Source of the DNA: Peribacillus tepidiphilus
Lineage (GTDB): Bacteria > Bacillota > Bacilli > Bacillales > DSM-1321
NCBI RefSeq assembly: GCF_009466385.1
Contig: NZ_WIAQ01000008.1
Location: 18,810 to 82,809 of the forward strand
Direction: 5' to 3'
Length of the DNA stretch: 64,000 nt
The position numbers were made by a program, and so were the translations under genes. Positions 52,340-62,273 of the stretch are shown here, in pieces (position 1 is the first letter of the stretch; each line of letters begins with the position of its first letter). A model generated the notes under the pieces. That model did no database searches. It was not told the DNA's origin and worked only from the letters and a program-made list of their open reading frames with translations.

Positions 52340-53203
52340 TTAGTTTCGATCTGCTCGATATGTCCAGCCATCTTCTTGATATACCTTGTTTTCTTTCATT
52401 AATCTCCCTAAAGCACGCTTAAAGGCAGCCTTGCTCATATTAAAGCGAGCCCGAATATCTTCTGGATCACTCTTATCACTAAAAGGCATGGCACCGTTAC
52501 GCGCTTCCATATAATCATAGATGACTTGTGCATCTACATCGATTTGCTCCTTGCTGAAAGGAAGCAAGGAAAGATTTAAGCTTCCATCTGGTTTTTGATC
52601 GATGACCCTTCCTGTCACCAGCTGACCTAAACGAGGTTCCTCCTTCCTTTGACTTTCGTGAATGAAGCAGCGGTATCCTTCTTCCGTAATAACATATGTA
52701 CCCACTTTTTTCACCTTGTAAACTGTTCCAGTGAGGATTGCATTAAATAGTTTTTCAACCGGCTTTTTAGAAATATCCGTTATTACATCTTCAGTTGCTA
52801 ACTTAGCAAGTAATCTTCCTCTTTTATCTGTAGTGAGTGTTACGTACAATCGATCTCCGGCCTTTGGCCATAAAGATGGGAATAGCGGAAGCTCATCAAT
52901 CGAAACAAGAATATCCTTGGCAATACCGATATTTACAAATACACCAAGCTCTTTCCTAGACCCCATTACTTCTGCCCAGCCGTATGTTTCTTTTGTGATT
53001 TTTGGGATGGTCATCGTGGCTGCAAGACGGCCTTGTTTGTCATGATAAAGAAATACCTTGATCCAATCACCAATCTCTATACTTCCATTTATTTCGTTAT
53101 TATGCAAAAGTACGTCCATATTTCTGTTCGTTAAGAAATAGCCAAACTCTGTTTGCCGGTCAACGAGTAATTCCTCTACTGTTCCAGCCTCTAAAATTGT
53201 CAT
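52340..53203 (-). CDS. cvfB: CvfB-family S1-domain RNA-binding protein (YitL)
   Basis: A 287-residue protein with three S1-like OB folds in a row (about 1-60, 65-135, 145-210) and a C-terminal winged-helix-like part ending near Arg-Ala-Leu-Gly-Arg-Leu-Met-Lys. This is the layout of Staphylococcus CvfB and Bacillus YitL, RNA-binding proteins tied to virulence-gene and mRNA control. The ATG at 53203 has GGAGG 8 bases before it; the upstream ATG at 53218 overlaps that site. Confidence 0.88.
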   Translation of the reverse strand: MTILEAGTVEELLVDRQTEFGYFLTNRNMDVLLHNNEINGSIEIGDWIKVFLYHDKQGRLAATMTIPKITKETYGWAEVMGSRKELGVFVNIGIAKDILVSIDELPLFPSLWPKAGDRLYVTLTTDKRGRLLAKLATEDVITDISKKPVEKLFNAILTGTVYKVKKVGTYVITEEGYRCFIHESQRKEEPRLGQLVTGRVIDQKPDGSLNLSLLPFSKEQIDVDAQVIYDYMEARNGAMPFSDKSDPEDIRARFNMSKAAFKRALGRLMKENKVYQEDGWTYRADRN

Positions 53204-53354
53204 GATTCTATCCTCCAATCAAACACACTGCTTATAACTGTAACACGTATTGATTGACTTGTATAGGATTTGACTATCTCGAATTCTGATTTTATTTCTT
53301 TTATATGTTTTCATCGATTAACAAAACCTTCCAGTTGCTAGACAATCAAAATTA

Positions 53355-53748
53355 ATGATTCTTAACTTCCCTGGAAACCCAATACCTGCAATCGCTACTC
53401 GCGAACTTTTTCAAGAGGCTATTGCTTTTGCAAAATAATACTCGATTGTCATTTTGCATGATTTTGCTTATTCAGAGTTGTATTACGGTGATGAGCCACC
53501 TATTAGCTTTCTATCGATTGAAGGGGCAAAGGAAGTTGGGATCGAAATGAATTCCCTTTCCAAAAGCTTCAGTATCGCTGGTTGTCGGATCGGGTATGCA
53601 TCGGGAAATGAAAAAATCATTCAAGCGCTGCAGCAGTTCAAATCCAATTTAGATTATGGTGTATTCTTTCCGATTCAAGAGGCTGGCATTCAAGCGCTAA
53701 AGAATGGAGATTCATTTTGCGAGGAAACTAGAAGAATTTATAAAGCAA
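53355..53748 (+). pseudogene. Class I/II aminotransferase remnant with an internal stop
   Basis: One frame reads Asn-Phe-Pro-Gly-Asn-Pro-Ile-Pro-Ala-Ile-Ala-Thr, meets TAA at 53436, then continues Leu-His-Asp-Phe-Ala-Tyr-Ser-Glu. The PLP-lysine region is Ser-Leu-Ser-Lys-Ser-Phe-Ser-Ile-Ala-Gly-Cys-Arg-Ile-Gly-Tyr. It ends near Ile-Tyr-Lys-Ala-Arg at about 53748. The text is of the DapL/MtnE-like aminotransferase branch. About 200 N-terminal and 100 C-terminal residues are missing, so it is clearly dead. Confidence 0.85.
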
Positions 53749-53749
53749 G

Positions 53750-53794
53750 GGTTCATCTAAAAGCAATATTTTTCATTGCTATTGGATGAACCTA
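53750..53794. terminator. Hairpin at the end of the aminotransferase remnant
   Basis: GGTTCATC/GATGAACC outer arms and AGCAAT/ATTGCT inner arms. It lies between the remnant and the convergent lipoprotein gene; T-runs are moderate. It could terminate the lipoprotein transcript. Confidence 0.5.
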
Positions 53795-53798
53795 TTTA

Positions 53799-54338
53799 TT
53801 AATCCCTCATTTTTTTCATGTCAGGTGAAATAGTTGGTGCAAAGGTCATACCGCTTATTTTCCAGGCATTATCTTGTTCTTGCACGAGAAATGTAACATC
53901 ATAATGAACTCCTTTATTATTGTATACCTCATAGGTTACACAGCCAACCTTTCTTTCAATCGTACAATCAATCGGTTTTCCTAAAAAGACTTGTTGATCA
54001 TGGAAAATACGATGATCAAATGTAGTTCCATTTCCAAAAATAATTTCCTGTTGTGTAATTTCGACCCCTTCAGAAAAGCTTTCTTTCGCTTGCTTAAAAT
54101 CTTTTTGAACAAGACATTTGAATACATTAGAGATTTGATTTTGGATTATTTCTGTATCGATCATCTCTTCTTGGAGTTGTTCAAGCTTCATTTCTAGTTC
54201 CGCCATTTTTTCCTTCAGCATTAAATTTTCATCTATAATTCTCATATTCTCTTGATTGATTTGACTGGCATTCGATGAGCAGGAAGATGAAAATAATGAC
54301 AAACATACAAGAATTAAAAGAAAAATGTACCTTTTCAT
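53799..54338 (-). CDS. Predicted lipoprotein with coiled coil
   Basis: A 179-residue protein with a lipobox Phe-Ser-Ser-Ser-Cys (Cys20) after a leucine-rich signal. Residues about 28-65 are a strong Glu/Leu/Met/Lys coiled coil. The C-terminal half has beta-strand character and ends Trp-Lys-Ile-Ser-Gly-Met-Thr-Phe, which recalls NTF2-like (SnoaL) extracellular domains. That fold suggestion is weak. It would sit on the outer membrane surface; function unknown. Confidence 0.7.
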   Translation of the reverse strand: MKRYIFLLILVCLSLFSSSCSSNASQINQENMRIIDENLMLKEKMAELEMKLEQLQEEMIDTEIIQNQISNVFKCLVQKDFKQAKESFSEGVEITQQEIIFGNGTTFDHRIFHDQQVFLGKPIDCTIERKVGCVTYEVYNNKGVHYDVTFLVQEQDNAWKISGMTFAPTISPDMKKMRD

Positions 54339-54519
54339 ATCTTCCCCTCTTCCTTTCCCTTTCTTCTATTATATTAAACGATTGAATAATAAAAAAAGTT
54401 TCAATATTCACTGGTAATTTCTTGGAAATCAGTAGCACTTGAAGAATGCTTAGGTTGCTGGTTTTTATCTAAACCATTCCATGATATAATACGGTGAATA
54501 TAGAATGTGGAGGATTTAA

Positions 54520-56142
<1,623 letters not shown>

Positions 56143-56153
56143 TTTTGACTACA

Positions 56154-56193
56154 AAAATGCAGGCTTTCTTTTTTTGAGAGCCTGCATTTTTTT
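56154..56193 (+). terminator. Terminator of the ABC-F gene
   Basis: AAAATGCAGGCT pairs with AGCCTGCATTTT across a T-rich loop, followed by further T residues. Confidence 0.85.
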
Positions 56194-56272
56194 ATTATTT
56201 GATTTCCTTTTTTGGGGTAATACTTGATATAAGAATAACAAAACTAGTTTACTATATAAAGGGTGATTAAAT

Positions 56273-56551
56273 TTGGAACTACTTGAAGTAAAAGAATGCT
56301 TTCAAGAGCATGGTTATGATTTTTTGTATAAAAGATTTTCAAAAATGATCGATATCACTGGAATCTTTACCGATCTTAGTGAAGATGTACTTTCCGCTTT
56401 CCTTTCAACCTTTGATTTTGAAGATGAACACAAAATATTATTTGACGATTTTAGGTTTCAATTTTTATCTTTCCAAACGGCTTTTCGTCATAATGAGTTA
56501 GATTTTAGTTATTATTATGAAATTTTTTTTCATAATGATCAGTATGAATAG
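56273..56551 (+). CDS. Small acidic protein of unknown function
   Basis: 92 residues from a TTG; the upstream AAAGGGTGATTAAAT gives a modest ribosome site. The protein is acidic and unusually rich in Phe (about 16) and Tyr, with no membrane helix and no motif I know. It is followed after 23 bases by another small gene, so the two may form an operon. Confidence 0.5.
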   Translation: MELLEVKECFQEHGYDFLYKRFSKMIDITGIFTDLSEDVLSAFLSTFDFEDEHKILFDDFRFQFLSFQTAFRHNELDFSYYYEIFFHNDQYE

Positions 56552-56574
56552 TAAAAAGAAAACAGGTGGTCACG

Positions 56575-56748
56575 ATGGGTTTACGTAAAAGAATGCAAAA
56601 CATAAGAGATAAAATGAACAAAAACAACAATAAGTATACCTTTTGGGATTTCATTTCGGATGTTTGTTGGTTTGTTCCAGAACTACTTTTTCTACCATTT
56701 AGAATTTTGTTTTGGCTCATTCGAGGGATTTTTCGCTTTTTCGATTGA
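56575..56748 (+). CDS. Small basic-hydrophobic membrane-associated protein
   Basis: 57 residues from the ATG at 56575, with AGGTGG five bases upstream. The first 20 residues are strongly basic (Lys/Arg/Asn). The rest is aromatic-rich hydrophobic with Trp-Phe-Val-Pro-Glu-Leu-Leu-Phe-Leu-Pro-Phe and Phe-Trp-Leu-Ile-Arg, likely lying in or on the membrane. Family unknown. It pairs with the acidic ORF just upstream; an acidic/basic partner pair is possible but speculative. Confidence 0.5.
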   Translation: MGLRKRMQNIRDKMNKNNNKYTFWDFISDVCWFVPELLFLPFRILFWLIRGIFRFFD

Positions 56749-56865
56749 GTGTGAGCTTTTCCGTTAAGAGTTGGCTTATCTCCATAAATCTTATAGGAAA
56801 ACGATTATCTCCCTTTTTATATGGATTCCAAAGGGTTTTCATAAAATTACAATGGGATCATTTCT

Positions 56866-57044
56866 TAATCCCGCGGGTTCTACCTAATAATCCTGTAATT
56901 TGTAATCGCACGAGTTTTCTTAATCATCCCACCAGTTCGACTTGAAAATCCCGCGAGTTTCTTCTGTAATCTCGCCACTTCGACTTATAATCCCTCGTGT
57001 TTTCATGATAATCCCGCCACTTTTATTCTTAATCCAGCAAATGG
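56866..57044. repeat. Degenerate 21-bp tandem repeat array (array 2)
   Basis: About eight units, mostly 21-22 bases apart (one is 15), each beginning near AATCCCGC(C/G)(A/G)GTTT or a decayed form. It is the same family as the array at 29236. It fills the gap between the small membrane protein gene and adhE, which is otherwise empty except for a short GTGTAA/TTACAC hairpin at its right end and the adhE terminator. Confidence 0.7.
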
Positions 57045-57129
57045 TGTAATTTTACACTTTTTGTGCAAAAATCGTTCAGCACTTTTGTGTTTCGATCATC
57101 TGTACTAAAAGCAACGAGTACACAAATGC

Positions 57130-57163
57130 AAAAAAAGGACCGGCACCATTAGTTGTACCGGCC
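57130..57163 (-). terminator. Terminator of adhE
   Basis: CCGG(C)AC and GT(A)CCGG form a stem within GGACCGG...CCGGCC; on the minus strand seven T residues follow. It lies about 40 bases past the stop. Confidence 0.7.
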
Positions 57164-57201
57164 AAAAAATAGGAGATGATATTAAATTATATATAAAAGG
57201 G

Positions 57202-59814
57202 TTAAACCCCTTTATACGCTTGTCGATAAATTTCAGCTAACTCTGAAACAAGAGGAAGCTTCGGATTTGCAGTTGTACATTGATCTTCAAACGCACGATC
57301 TGCAAGCATATCTACTTTGCTTTCGAATTCTTCTTGGCTTACACCTGTAGCTGCAATGCTCATTGGCATGTTCAATTCCTTCGCAAGCTTAATGATCGCT
57401 TGTACGAGGCTTTCGACTCCTTCTTCTACAGTGCGAGCCGGAAGTCCTAGCATTCTTGCAATTTCTGCATAACGCTTGTCTGCAACAAAATGCTCATATT
57501 TAGGGAAGGCTGTAAACTTCTTAGGTTTTTGCGCATTGTATCGAATTACATGCGGCATGAGGATCGTATTCGCTCTTCCATGAGGGATATGGAACTCAGC
57601 ACCAATCTTATGCGCTAAGCTGTGATTAATACCCAGGAATGCATTTGCAAACGCCATTCCTGCAATTGTTGAAGCGTTATGCATTTTTTCTCGAGCCAAT
57701 TCATCTTTATCACCATTTCTATAGGCTCTTGGCAAGTATTCAAAAACCAGTTGGATTGCTTTCATCGCTAGACCATCTGTATAATCGTTAGCCATATTCG
57801 AAACATATGCTTCAATTGCATGTGTCAATACGTCCATACCTGTATCTGCTGTTACAGCAGGTGGCACCGTCATAACAAATTGCGGATCGATGATCGCTAC
57901 ATCTGGAGTTAATTCATAATCAGCTAATGGGTATTTTACATTATTTGTCTTATCTGTAATGACAGAGAAGCTTGTTACTTCAGAACCTGTTCCGGATGTT
58001 GTTGGAATGGCAACAAATTGTGCTTTTGATCCCAGCTTAGGGTATTTGAACACGCGCTTTCTAATGTCTAAAAACTTTTGCTTCAGGCCATGGAATGAGA
58101 CTTCTGGATGCTCATAGAACAGCCACATGCCTTTTGCTGCATCCATTGCGGAACCACCGCCAAGTGTGATGATTACATCCGGCTGGAAGTCTCTCATCAT
58201 CTCGGCACCTTTCATGACTGTCTCAATAGATGGATCCGGCTCAACATCTGAGAAGATTTCACAATGCACGTAATCTGGACGCTTTCTTAAATAATATAGA
58301 ATACGGTCAACATATCCAAGCTTCACCATACCCTGATCTGTAACAATAAATGCTTTCGATATGTTTGGCATTTTTGATAAGTACTGAATAGAATTTTTTT
58401 CAAAATAAATTTTTGGCGGAACCTTAAACCATTGCATGTTAACACTTCTCTTTGCCATTTTTTTAATATTTAATAAATGAACAGCTGTAACGTTCGTACT
58501 TACAGAGTTATGACCGTATGAACCACAACCGAGCGTGAGCGATGGCACATAGGCGTTATAGATATCTCCAATCGCTCCTTGAGATGACGGTGCATTCACG
58601 ATGATTCGGCATGCCTTCATTCGTAATCCGAATTGTTCAATAATTTCTTGATCTTCAGAATGAATGACAGCGGAGTGTCCGAGACCTCCAAATGTCAGCA
58701 TCTCTTCAGCAATTCGCAAGCCTTCTTCAGTATTTTTGGCTTTGTAGCAAGCGAGCACTGGGCTTAGTTTCTCTCTTGAAAGTGGCTCTTCTGGGCCTAC
58801 ACTTTTTGTTTCCGCCACCAGTATTTTTGTATCAGCCGGTACGTCTACGCCTGCCATTTTTGCGATTTCAAAGGCTGGCTTTCCGACAATATTAGCATTA
58901 ACGGCACATTTATTTTCATCGATTACTAGGCTTTCAACCTTTTTCTTCTCCTCAGGATTTAAGAAATAACATCCATTTGCAATCATTTCATCTTTAACAG
59001 ATTGATAGATCTCCTTGTCGATAATGACTGCTTGTTCTGACGCACAGATCATGCCATTATCAAAAGTTTTGGATAAAATTAAGTCGTTTACAGATCGTTT
59101 AATATTTGCTGTCTTTTCGATATAGCAAGGAACATTACCTGGTCCAACACCTAATGCAGGCTTTCCAGTACTATATGCGGATTTGACCATGCCTGCACCA
59201 CCAGTTGCTAAAACCAAAGCTACATCCTTATGGTTCATCAAAAGTTTTGTCGCCTCAATGGAAGGAGTTTCAATCCATTGGATGCAATCTTCTGGAGCCC
59301 CTGCTTTTACAGCTGCATCCCGTAAAATTCTTGCCGCTTCACTACTGCATTTTTGGGCAGAAGGGTGAAAAGCAAAAATGATTGGATTTCGAGTCTTAAT
59401 AGAAATCAATGCTTTAAACATGGTTGTTGAAGTCGGATTTGTCACAGGTGTAACCCCGGCTACAACACCGACAGGTTCAGCAATTTCGTATAATCCTTCA
59501 TGAGGGTGCTCTTTTATTATTCCAACCGTTTTGTCGTATTTGATGTTGTGATAAATGTATTCCGTCGAGAAAATATTTTTGATGATTTTGTCTTCGTAAA
59601 CTCCCCGACCTGTTTCTTCTACTGCCATTTTTGCGAGTTTCATATGCTGATCTAGTCCAGCCAACGCCATTTCTTTTACAATGTTATCCACTTGCTCTTG
59701 ATTTAGCTTCATAAACTCTTCCAGTGCTTTTTGTCCCTTTTGGACAAGGTGATCAATCATTTTTTCAACATTGTTTGTTTCAGTTTGGACTTCTTGGTTA
59801 GCAACTTGTTTCAT
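57202..59814 (-). CDS. adhE: Bifunctional acetaldehyde-CoA/alcohol dehydrogenase
   Basis: An 870-residue fusion. Residues 1-440 are a CoA-acylating aldehyde dehydrogenase with the catalytic Cys in Asn-Gly-Met-Ile-Cys-Ala-Ser-Glu-Gln. Residues about 460-870 are an iron-dependent alcohol dehydrogenase with Gly-Gly-Gly-Ser-Ala-Met-Asp-Ala-Ala-Lys and the metal motif around His-Lys-Ile-Gly-Ala-Glu-Phe-His-Ile-Pro-His-Gly. It turns acetyl-CoA into ethanol using two NADH, a fermentation route. Upstream are four Rex-like motifs, consistent with NADH/NAD control. Confidence 0.95.
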   Translation of the reverse strand: MKQVANQEVQTETNNVEKMIDHLVQKGQKALEEFMKLNQEQVDNIVKEMALAGLDQHMKLAKMAVEETGRGVYEDKIIKNIFSTEYIYHNIKYDKTVGIIKEHPHEGLYEIAEPVGVVAGVTPVTNPTSTTMFKALISIKTRNPIIFAFHPSAQKCSSEAARILRDAAVKAGAPEDCIQWIETPSIEATKLLMNHKDVALVLATGGAGMVKSAYSTGKPALGVGPGNVPCYIEKTANIKRSVNDLILSKTFDNGMICASEQAVIIDKEIYQSVKDEMIANGCYFLNPEEKKKVESLVIDENKCAVNANIVGKPAFEIAKMAGVDVPADTKILVAETKSVGPEEPLSREKLSPVLACYKAKNTEEGLRIAEEMLTFGGLGHSAVIHSEDQEIIEQFGLRMKACRIIVNAPSSQGAIGDIYNAYVPSLTLGCGSYGHNSVSTNVTAVHLLNIKKMAKRSVNMQWFKVPPKIYFEKNSIQYLSKMPNISKAFIVTDQGMVKLGYVDRILYYLRKRPDYVHCEIFSDVEPDPSIETVMKGAEMMRDFQPDVIITLGGGSAMDAAKGMWLFYEHPEVSFHGLKQKFLDIRKRVFKYPKLGSKAQFVAIPTTSGTGSEVTSFSVITDKTNNVKYPLADYELTPDVAIIDPQFVMTVPPAVTADTGMDVLTHAIEAYVSNMANDYTDGLAMKAIQLVFEYLPRAYRNGDKDELAREKMHNASTIAGMAFANAFLGINHSLAHKIGAEFHIPHGRANTILMPHVIRYNAQKPKKFTAFPKYEHFVADKRYAEIARMLGLPARTVEEGVESLVQAIIKLAKELNMPMSIAATGVSQEEFESKVDMLADRAFEDQCTTANPKLPLVSELAEIYRQAYKGV

Positions 59815-59847
59815 AATGTCCTCCTATCATTTCTATAAAAATATTTT

Positions 59848-60052
59848 ATGTGAAATGTTGAGCATATTTAATCAATAAATATACTCAACATCTACACAGT
59901 CAATAGTTTGTGAAACATTGAGCAATTATAACTAAATAAAATATAATGATTTTTATTTACTATGATTAATTTGTGAAGTATTGAGCAATCATACCTAGAA
60001 AAAAGTCTTATTCTTATCATTTACTAGAATTATTTTGTGAAGTACTGAGCAT
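59848..60052 (-). promoter_or_regulatory. Four spaced Rex-like motifs upstream of adhE
   Basis: Sites at 59848, 59908, 59971 and 60035 share TTGTGAA(A/G)(T/C)A(T/C)TGAGCAA or near forms and are spaced 60, 63 and 64 bases apart, all in the same orientation. The first half equals the Rex half-site (remembered Bacillus consensus TTGTGAAATATTTCACAA); the second half is consistently changed. The first copy also forms an inverted repeat with 59881-59898. Confidence 0.6.
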
Positions 60053-60071
60053 ATAATGGCAAAAAACAATT

Positions 60072-60299
60072 TTATTCGCATACAGGATTTCTTGGAATTT
60101 TTGTGATACTGATGTCGTTAATGATTCTGGCATTTTTTTTGATGATACAAACATAATTAACAGTCCAGATATAGGAAGGAATTTCATCATCCCCTACAAA
60201 CATCATTGCTTCAAATTCGTCACCCACCATTTCCTCGAATTCCTCTTGCGAATAAGTTTTCATGTCGGTTGAAAATGGTTTCCATTCACATAGCATCAT
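60072..60299 (-). CDS. Small protein of unknown function upstream of adhE
   Basis: 75 residues from the ATG at 60299, which has AAGGAG 8 bases before it; a GTG at 60308 overlaps that site. The protein is acidic in its first half (Gln-Glu-Glu-Phe-Glu-Glu-Met-Val-Gly-Asp-Glu) and basic in the second, ending Asn-Pro-Val-Cys-Glu. No family recognised. It is flanked by Rex-like motifs, one upstream (60357) and four downstream, so it may share redox control with adhE. Confidence 0.5.
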   Translation of the reverse strand: MMLCEWKPFSTDMKTYSQEEFEEMVGDEFEAMMFVGDDEIPSYIWTVNYVCIIKKNARIINDISITKIPRNPVCE

Positions 60300-60356
60300 G
60301 ATGATCACTCCTTTTTGGTTCTGAGTTTATTATACTCCCAAAATACAAAAATAGAT

Positions 60357-60374
60357 TGTGAAATATTGAACAAT
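60357..60374 (-). promoter_or_regulatory. Rex-like motif upstream of the small ORF
   Basis: TTGTGAAATATTGAACAA differs from the remembered Rex consensus TTGTGAAATATTTCACAA at only two or three positions, the best match of the five. It is 58 bases upstream of the small ORF's ATG. Confidence 0.6.
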
Positions 60375-60428
60375 CTATGTCAATTTTAAAAAGGATCGTA
60401 TTTTTACAATTTTTAAACCGATTATGCT

Positions 60429-61367
60429 TTAGCCCGTTTCTCCATGGACCGATTTCTCCAGGTTTTCTTCTATTTTTTTAGGAGAAACTGTTAGCAATAT
60501 AACCATGCCAATGATTAATATCGTTCCTAGACCTTGTATAAAACCGAACGGAACATGTAACCATAGGACGGAAGTGAGTACGGATGCTAATGGTTCAGAG
60601 CATGACAGCAGGCTCGATTCCTTTGCTGAAATATATCGTAAGCTGTCAATGAATAAGAAAAACGGTATGAGCGTTCCAAATAAGATGACAAACACCACAA
60701 ACACCCATGTGAGAGTCGTCCATCCTGAAAAATTGACAGCAAATGGTGATTGAATAAAGCTAATGCTTATACCTCCAATCAGCATCCCCCATCCAACAAC
60801 CAGTACGGAATGAAACTGACGTATCAAATGATCTGAATAAATGGTATAAAAAGCAAGGGCCAAGGCAGACAGAACTCCCCAGGTAAACCCCATCAAAGGT
60901 ATGGCGAGTGAATCAAATGAACCGTTTGTGAGCAACAAATAAGTACCACTTAATGCCATCGTGACTGACAGGTATTCGTAAATAGTCGGCATTCCTTTTG
61001 TTTTCAAAATATAGTAAAACATAATAAAGACCGGAGCAATATATTGTAAAAGGGTCGCAACAGCAGCATTCCCTTCATCTATTGCAGCGAAATAGGTGTA
61101 TTGTACTCCAAGCATACCCACGATTCCAAAAATAAAGAATTGACCTATAAAAGAACGGTGTTTCCAGATTTCAAATACTTCTTGACGGAGATTTTTATTG
61201 AAAAGCCCGTAGAGTATAAATAAGATCCCTGAAATAATCAGTCTAATTGTTACTAGCCATCGCATCGAAATGCCATCTTCCTCAAAAAGGCGTTGGGCTA
61301 CCGTCCCAGAAACGCCCCATAGGCATGCAGCAATGACTACCATTATATAGCCTTTGTATCTACCCAT
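60429..61367 (-). CDS. EamA/DMT-family permease
   Basis: A 312-residue membrane protein with ten hydrophobic segments in two EamA halves. The first opens Leu-Trp-Gly-Val-Ser-Gly-Thr-Val-Ala-Gln-Arg-Leu-Phe; the second has Trp-Gly-Val-Leu-Ser-Ala-Leu-Ala-Leu-Ala-Phe-Tyr-Thr and Ser-Ser-Leu-Leu-Ser-Cys-Ser-Glu-Pro near residue 260. Members export metabolites or amino acids; the substrate cannot be told. Divergent from bioY. Confidence 0.88.
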   Translation of the reverse strand: MGRYKGYIMVVIAACLWGVSGTVAQRLFEEDGISMRWLVTIRLIISGILFILYGLFNKNLRQEVFEIWKHRSFIGQFFIFGIVGMLGVQYTYFAAIDEGNAAVATLLQYIAPVFIMFYYILKTKGMPTIYEYLSVTMALSGTYLLLTNGSFDSLAIPLMGFTWGVLSALALAFYTIYSDHLIRQFHSVLVVGWGMLIGGISISFIQSPFAVNFSGWTTLTWVFVVFVILFGTLIPFFLFIDSLRYISAKESSLLSCSEPLASVLTSVLWLHVPFGFIQGLGTILIIGMVILLTVSPKKIEENLEKSVHGETG

Positions 61368-61530
61368 CTATCTAACCTCAAATCTTTTATAAATCTACCT
61401 AAAATAATTCCATAAATAAAAATCTTTGTTGAAATAGAAAAAAATCGTTTTTTGAATAACCATATTACTGTCCTCTACTTTTTATAAATCTAGGTTTCTA
61501 TAACAAATGATGTAAAATCCTAAAAAAAGT

Positions 61531-61596
61531 TTGACAATTTGAATAGTATTCAGATAAAATGCAAATATGTTAACCAAAATTATTATTGGTTAACTA
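61531..61596 (+). promoter_or_regulatory. bioY promoter with BirA operator
   Basis: TTGACA (61531-61536) and a TAAAAT-type -10 (61555-61560) are followed at once by ATGTTAACC-N12-GGTTAACTA (61567-61596). This dyad matches the BirA operator known upstream of biotin genes in Bacillus. BirA charged with biotinyl-AMP would block the start site when biotin is plentiful. Confidence 0.85.
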
Positions 61597-61623
61597 AAAA
61601 CAAAGGGGGGTACCAAAACTAGT

Positions 61624-62190
61624 ATGAATAGTGAACGTGAGAAGTTTAGAACGTTAATTTTATCTGCTCTTTTCGCTGCGATCATTGGAATTTTTGCTCA
61701 ATTTACAATTCCACTTCCTCTTGTACCGATTACAGGACAAACATTAGCCATTGGGTTGGCAGCAACTATTTTAGGATCCCGTTATGGGACATTATCGGTT
61801 TTGCTATACATATTCATTGGGGCAACTGGCATTCCAGTTTTCGCCGAAATGACCGGAGGAATCGCAAAGCTTGTTGGCCCAACTGGAGGATACTTAGTTG
61901 GATTCATTCCTACTGCATTTATTATCGGCTATTATTTGGAGAAAACGAAATTTACTTTTGTACATGCCATGATCGCTAACTTAATCGGAATGATCCTTAC
62001 CTTAGCGCTGGGAACTGCATGGTTGAAGGTAGCTGCAGATTTGACTTGGACGAAGGCGATTGCTGTTGGAACAACTCCATTTATCATTGGAGGAATCCTA
62101 AAAGCAGCTCTTGCATCTTGGATTGGAATTCTTGTAAGAAATCGACTTGCATCCGCAAGATTATTACCAAAAACTCAAATACCAGCATGA
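61624..62190 (+). CDS. bioY: Biotin transporter substrate-specificity subunit BioY
   Basis: A 188-residue membrane protein with about six helices: Ala-Gln-Phe-Thr-Ile-Pro-Leu-Pro-Leu-Val-Pro-Ile-Thr-Gly-Gln-Thr near residues 23-40 and Gly-Pro-Thr-Gly-Gly-Tyr-Leu-Val-Gly-Phe are BioY signatures. It binds biotin as the S component of an ECF importer. No ecfAT genes are adjacent, so it would use the shared group II module or work alone. Expression fits the BirA site just upstream. A GGGGGG-containing leader precedes the ATG. Confidence 0.95.
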   Translation: MNSEREKFRTLILSALFAAIIGIFAQFTIPLPLVPITGQTLAIGLAATILGSRYGTLSVLLYIFIGATGIPVFAEMTGGIAKLVGPTGGYLVGFIPTAFIIGYYLEKTKFTFVHAMIANLIGMILTLALGTAWLKVAADLTWTKAIAVGTTPFIIGGILKAALASWIGILVRNRLASARLLPKTQIPA

Positions 62191-62194
62191 AATG

Positions 62195-62233
62195 GCTTTT
62201 CCGTTGTTTGCTAGACAACGGAAAAGCTTTTTT
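62195..62233 (+). terminator. Terminator of bioY
   Basis: Perfect 13-bp arms GCTTTTCCGTTGT and ACAACGGAAAAGC with a 6-base loop, then a T7 run. Confidence 0.9.
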
Positions 62234-62273
62234 GTTGTGATCATAAGATGAAGACCAATCTTTGAACATATTT

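Noticed and set aside
59848..60374. Fnr boxes at adhE
   Set aside because: The first half TGTGA fits, but the required TCACA half is absent in all five sites; Rex fits better.
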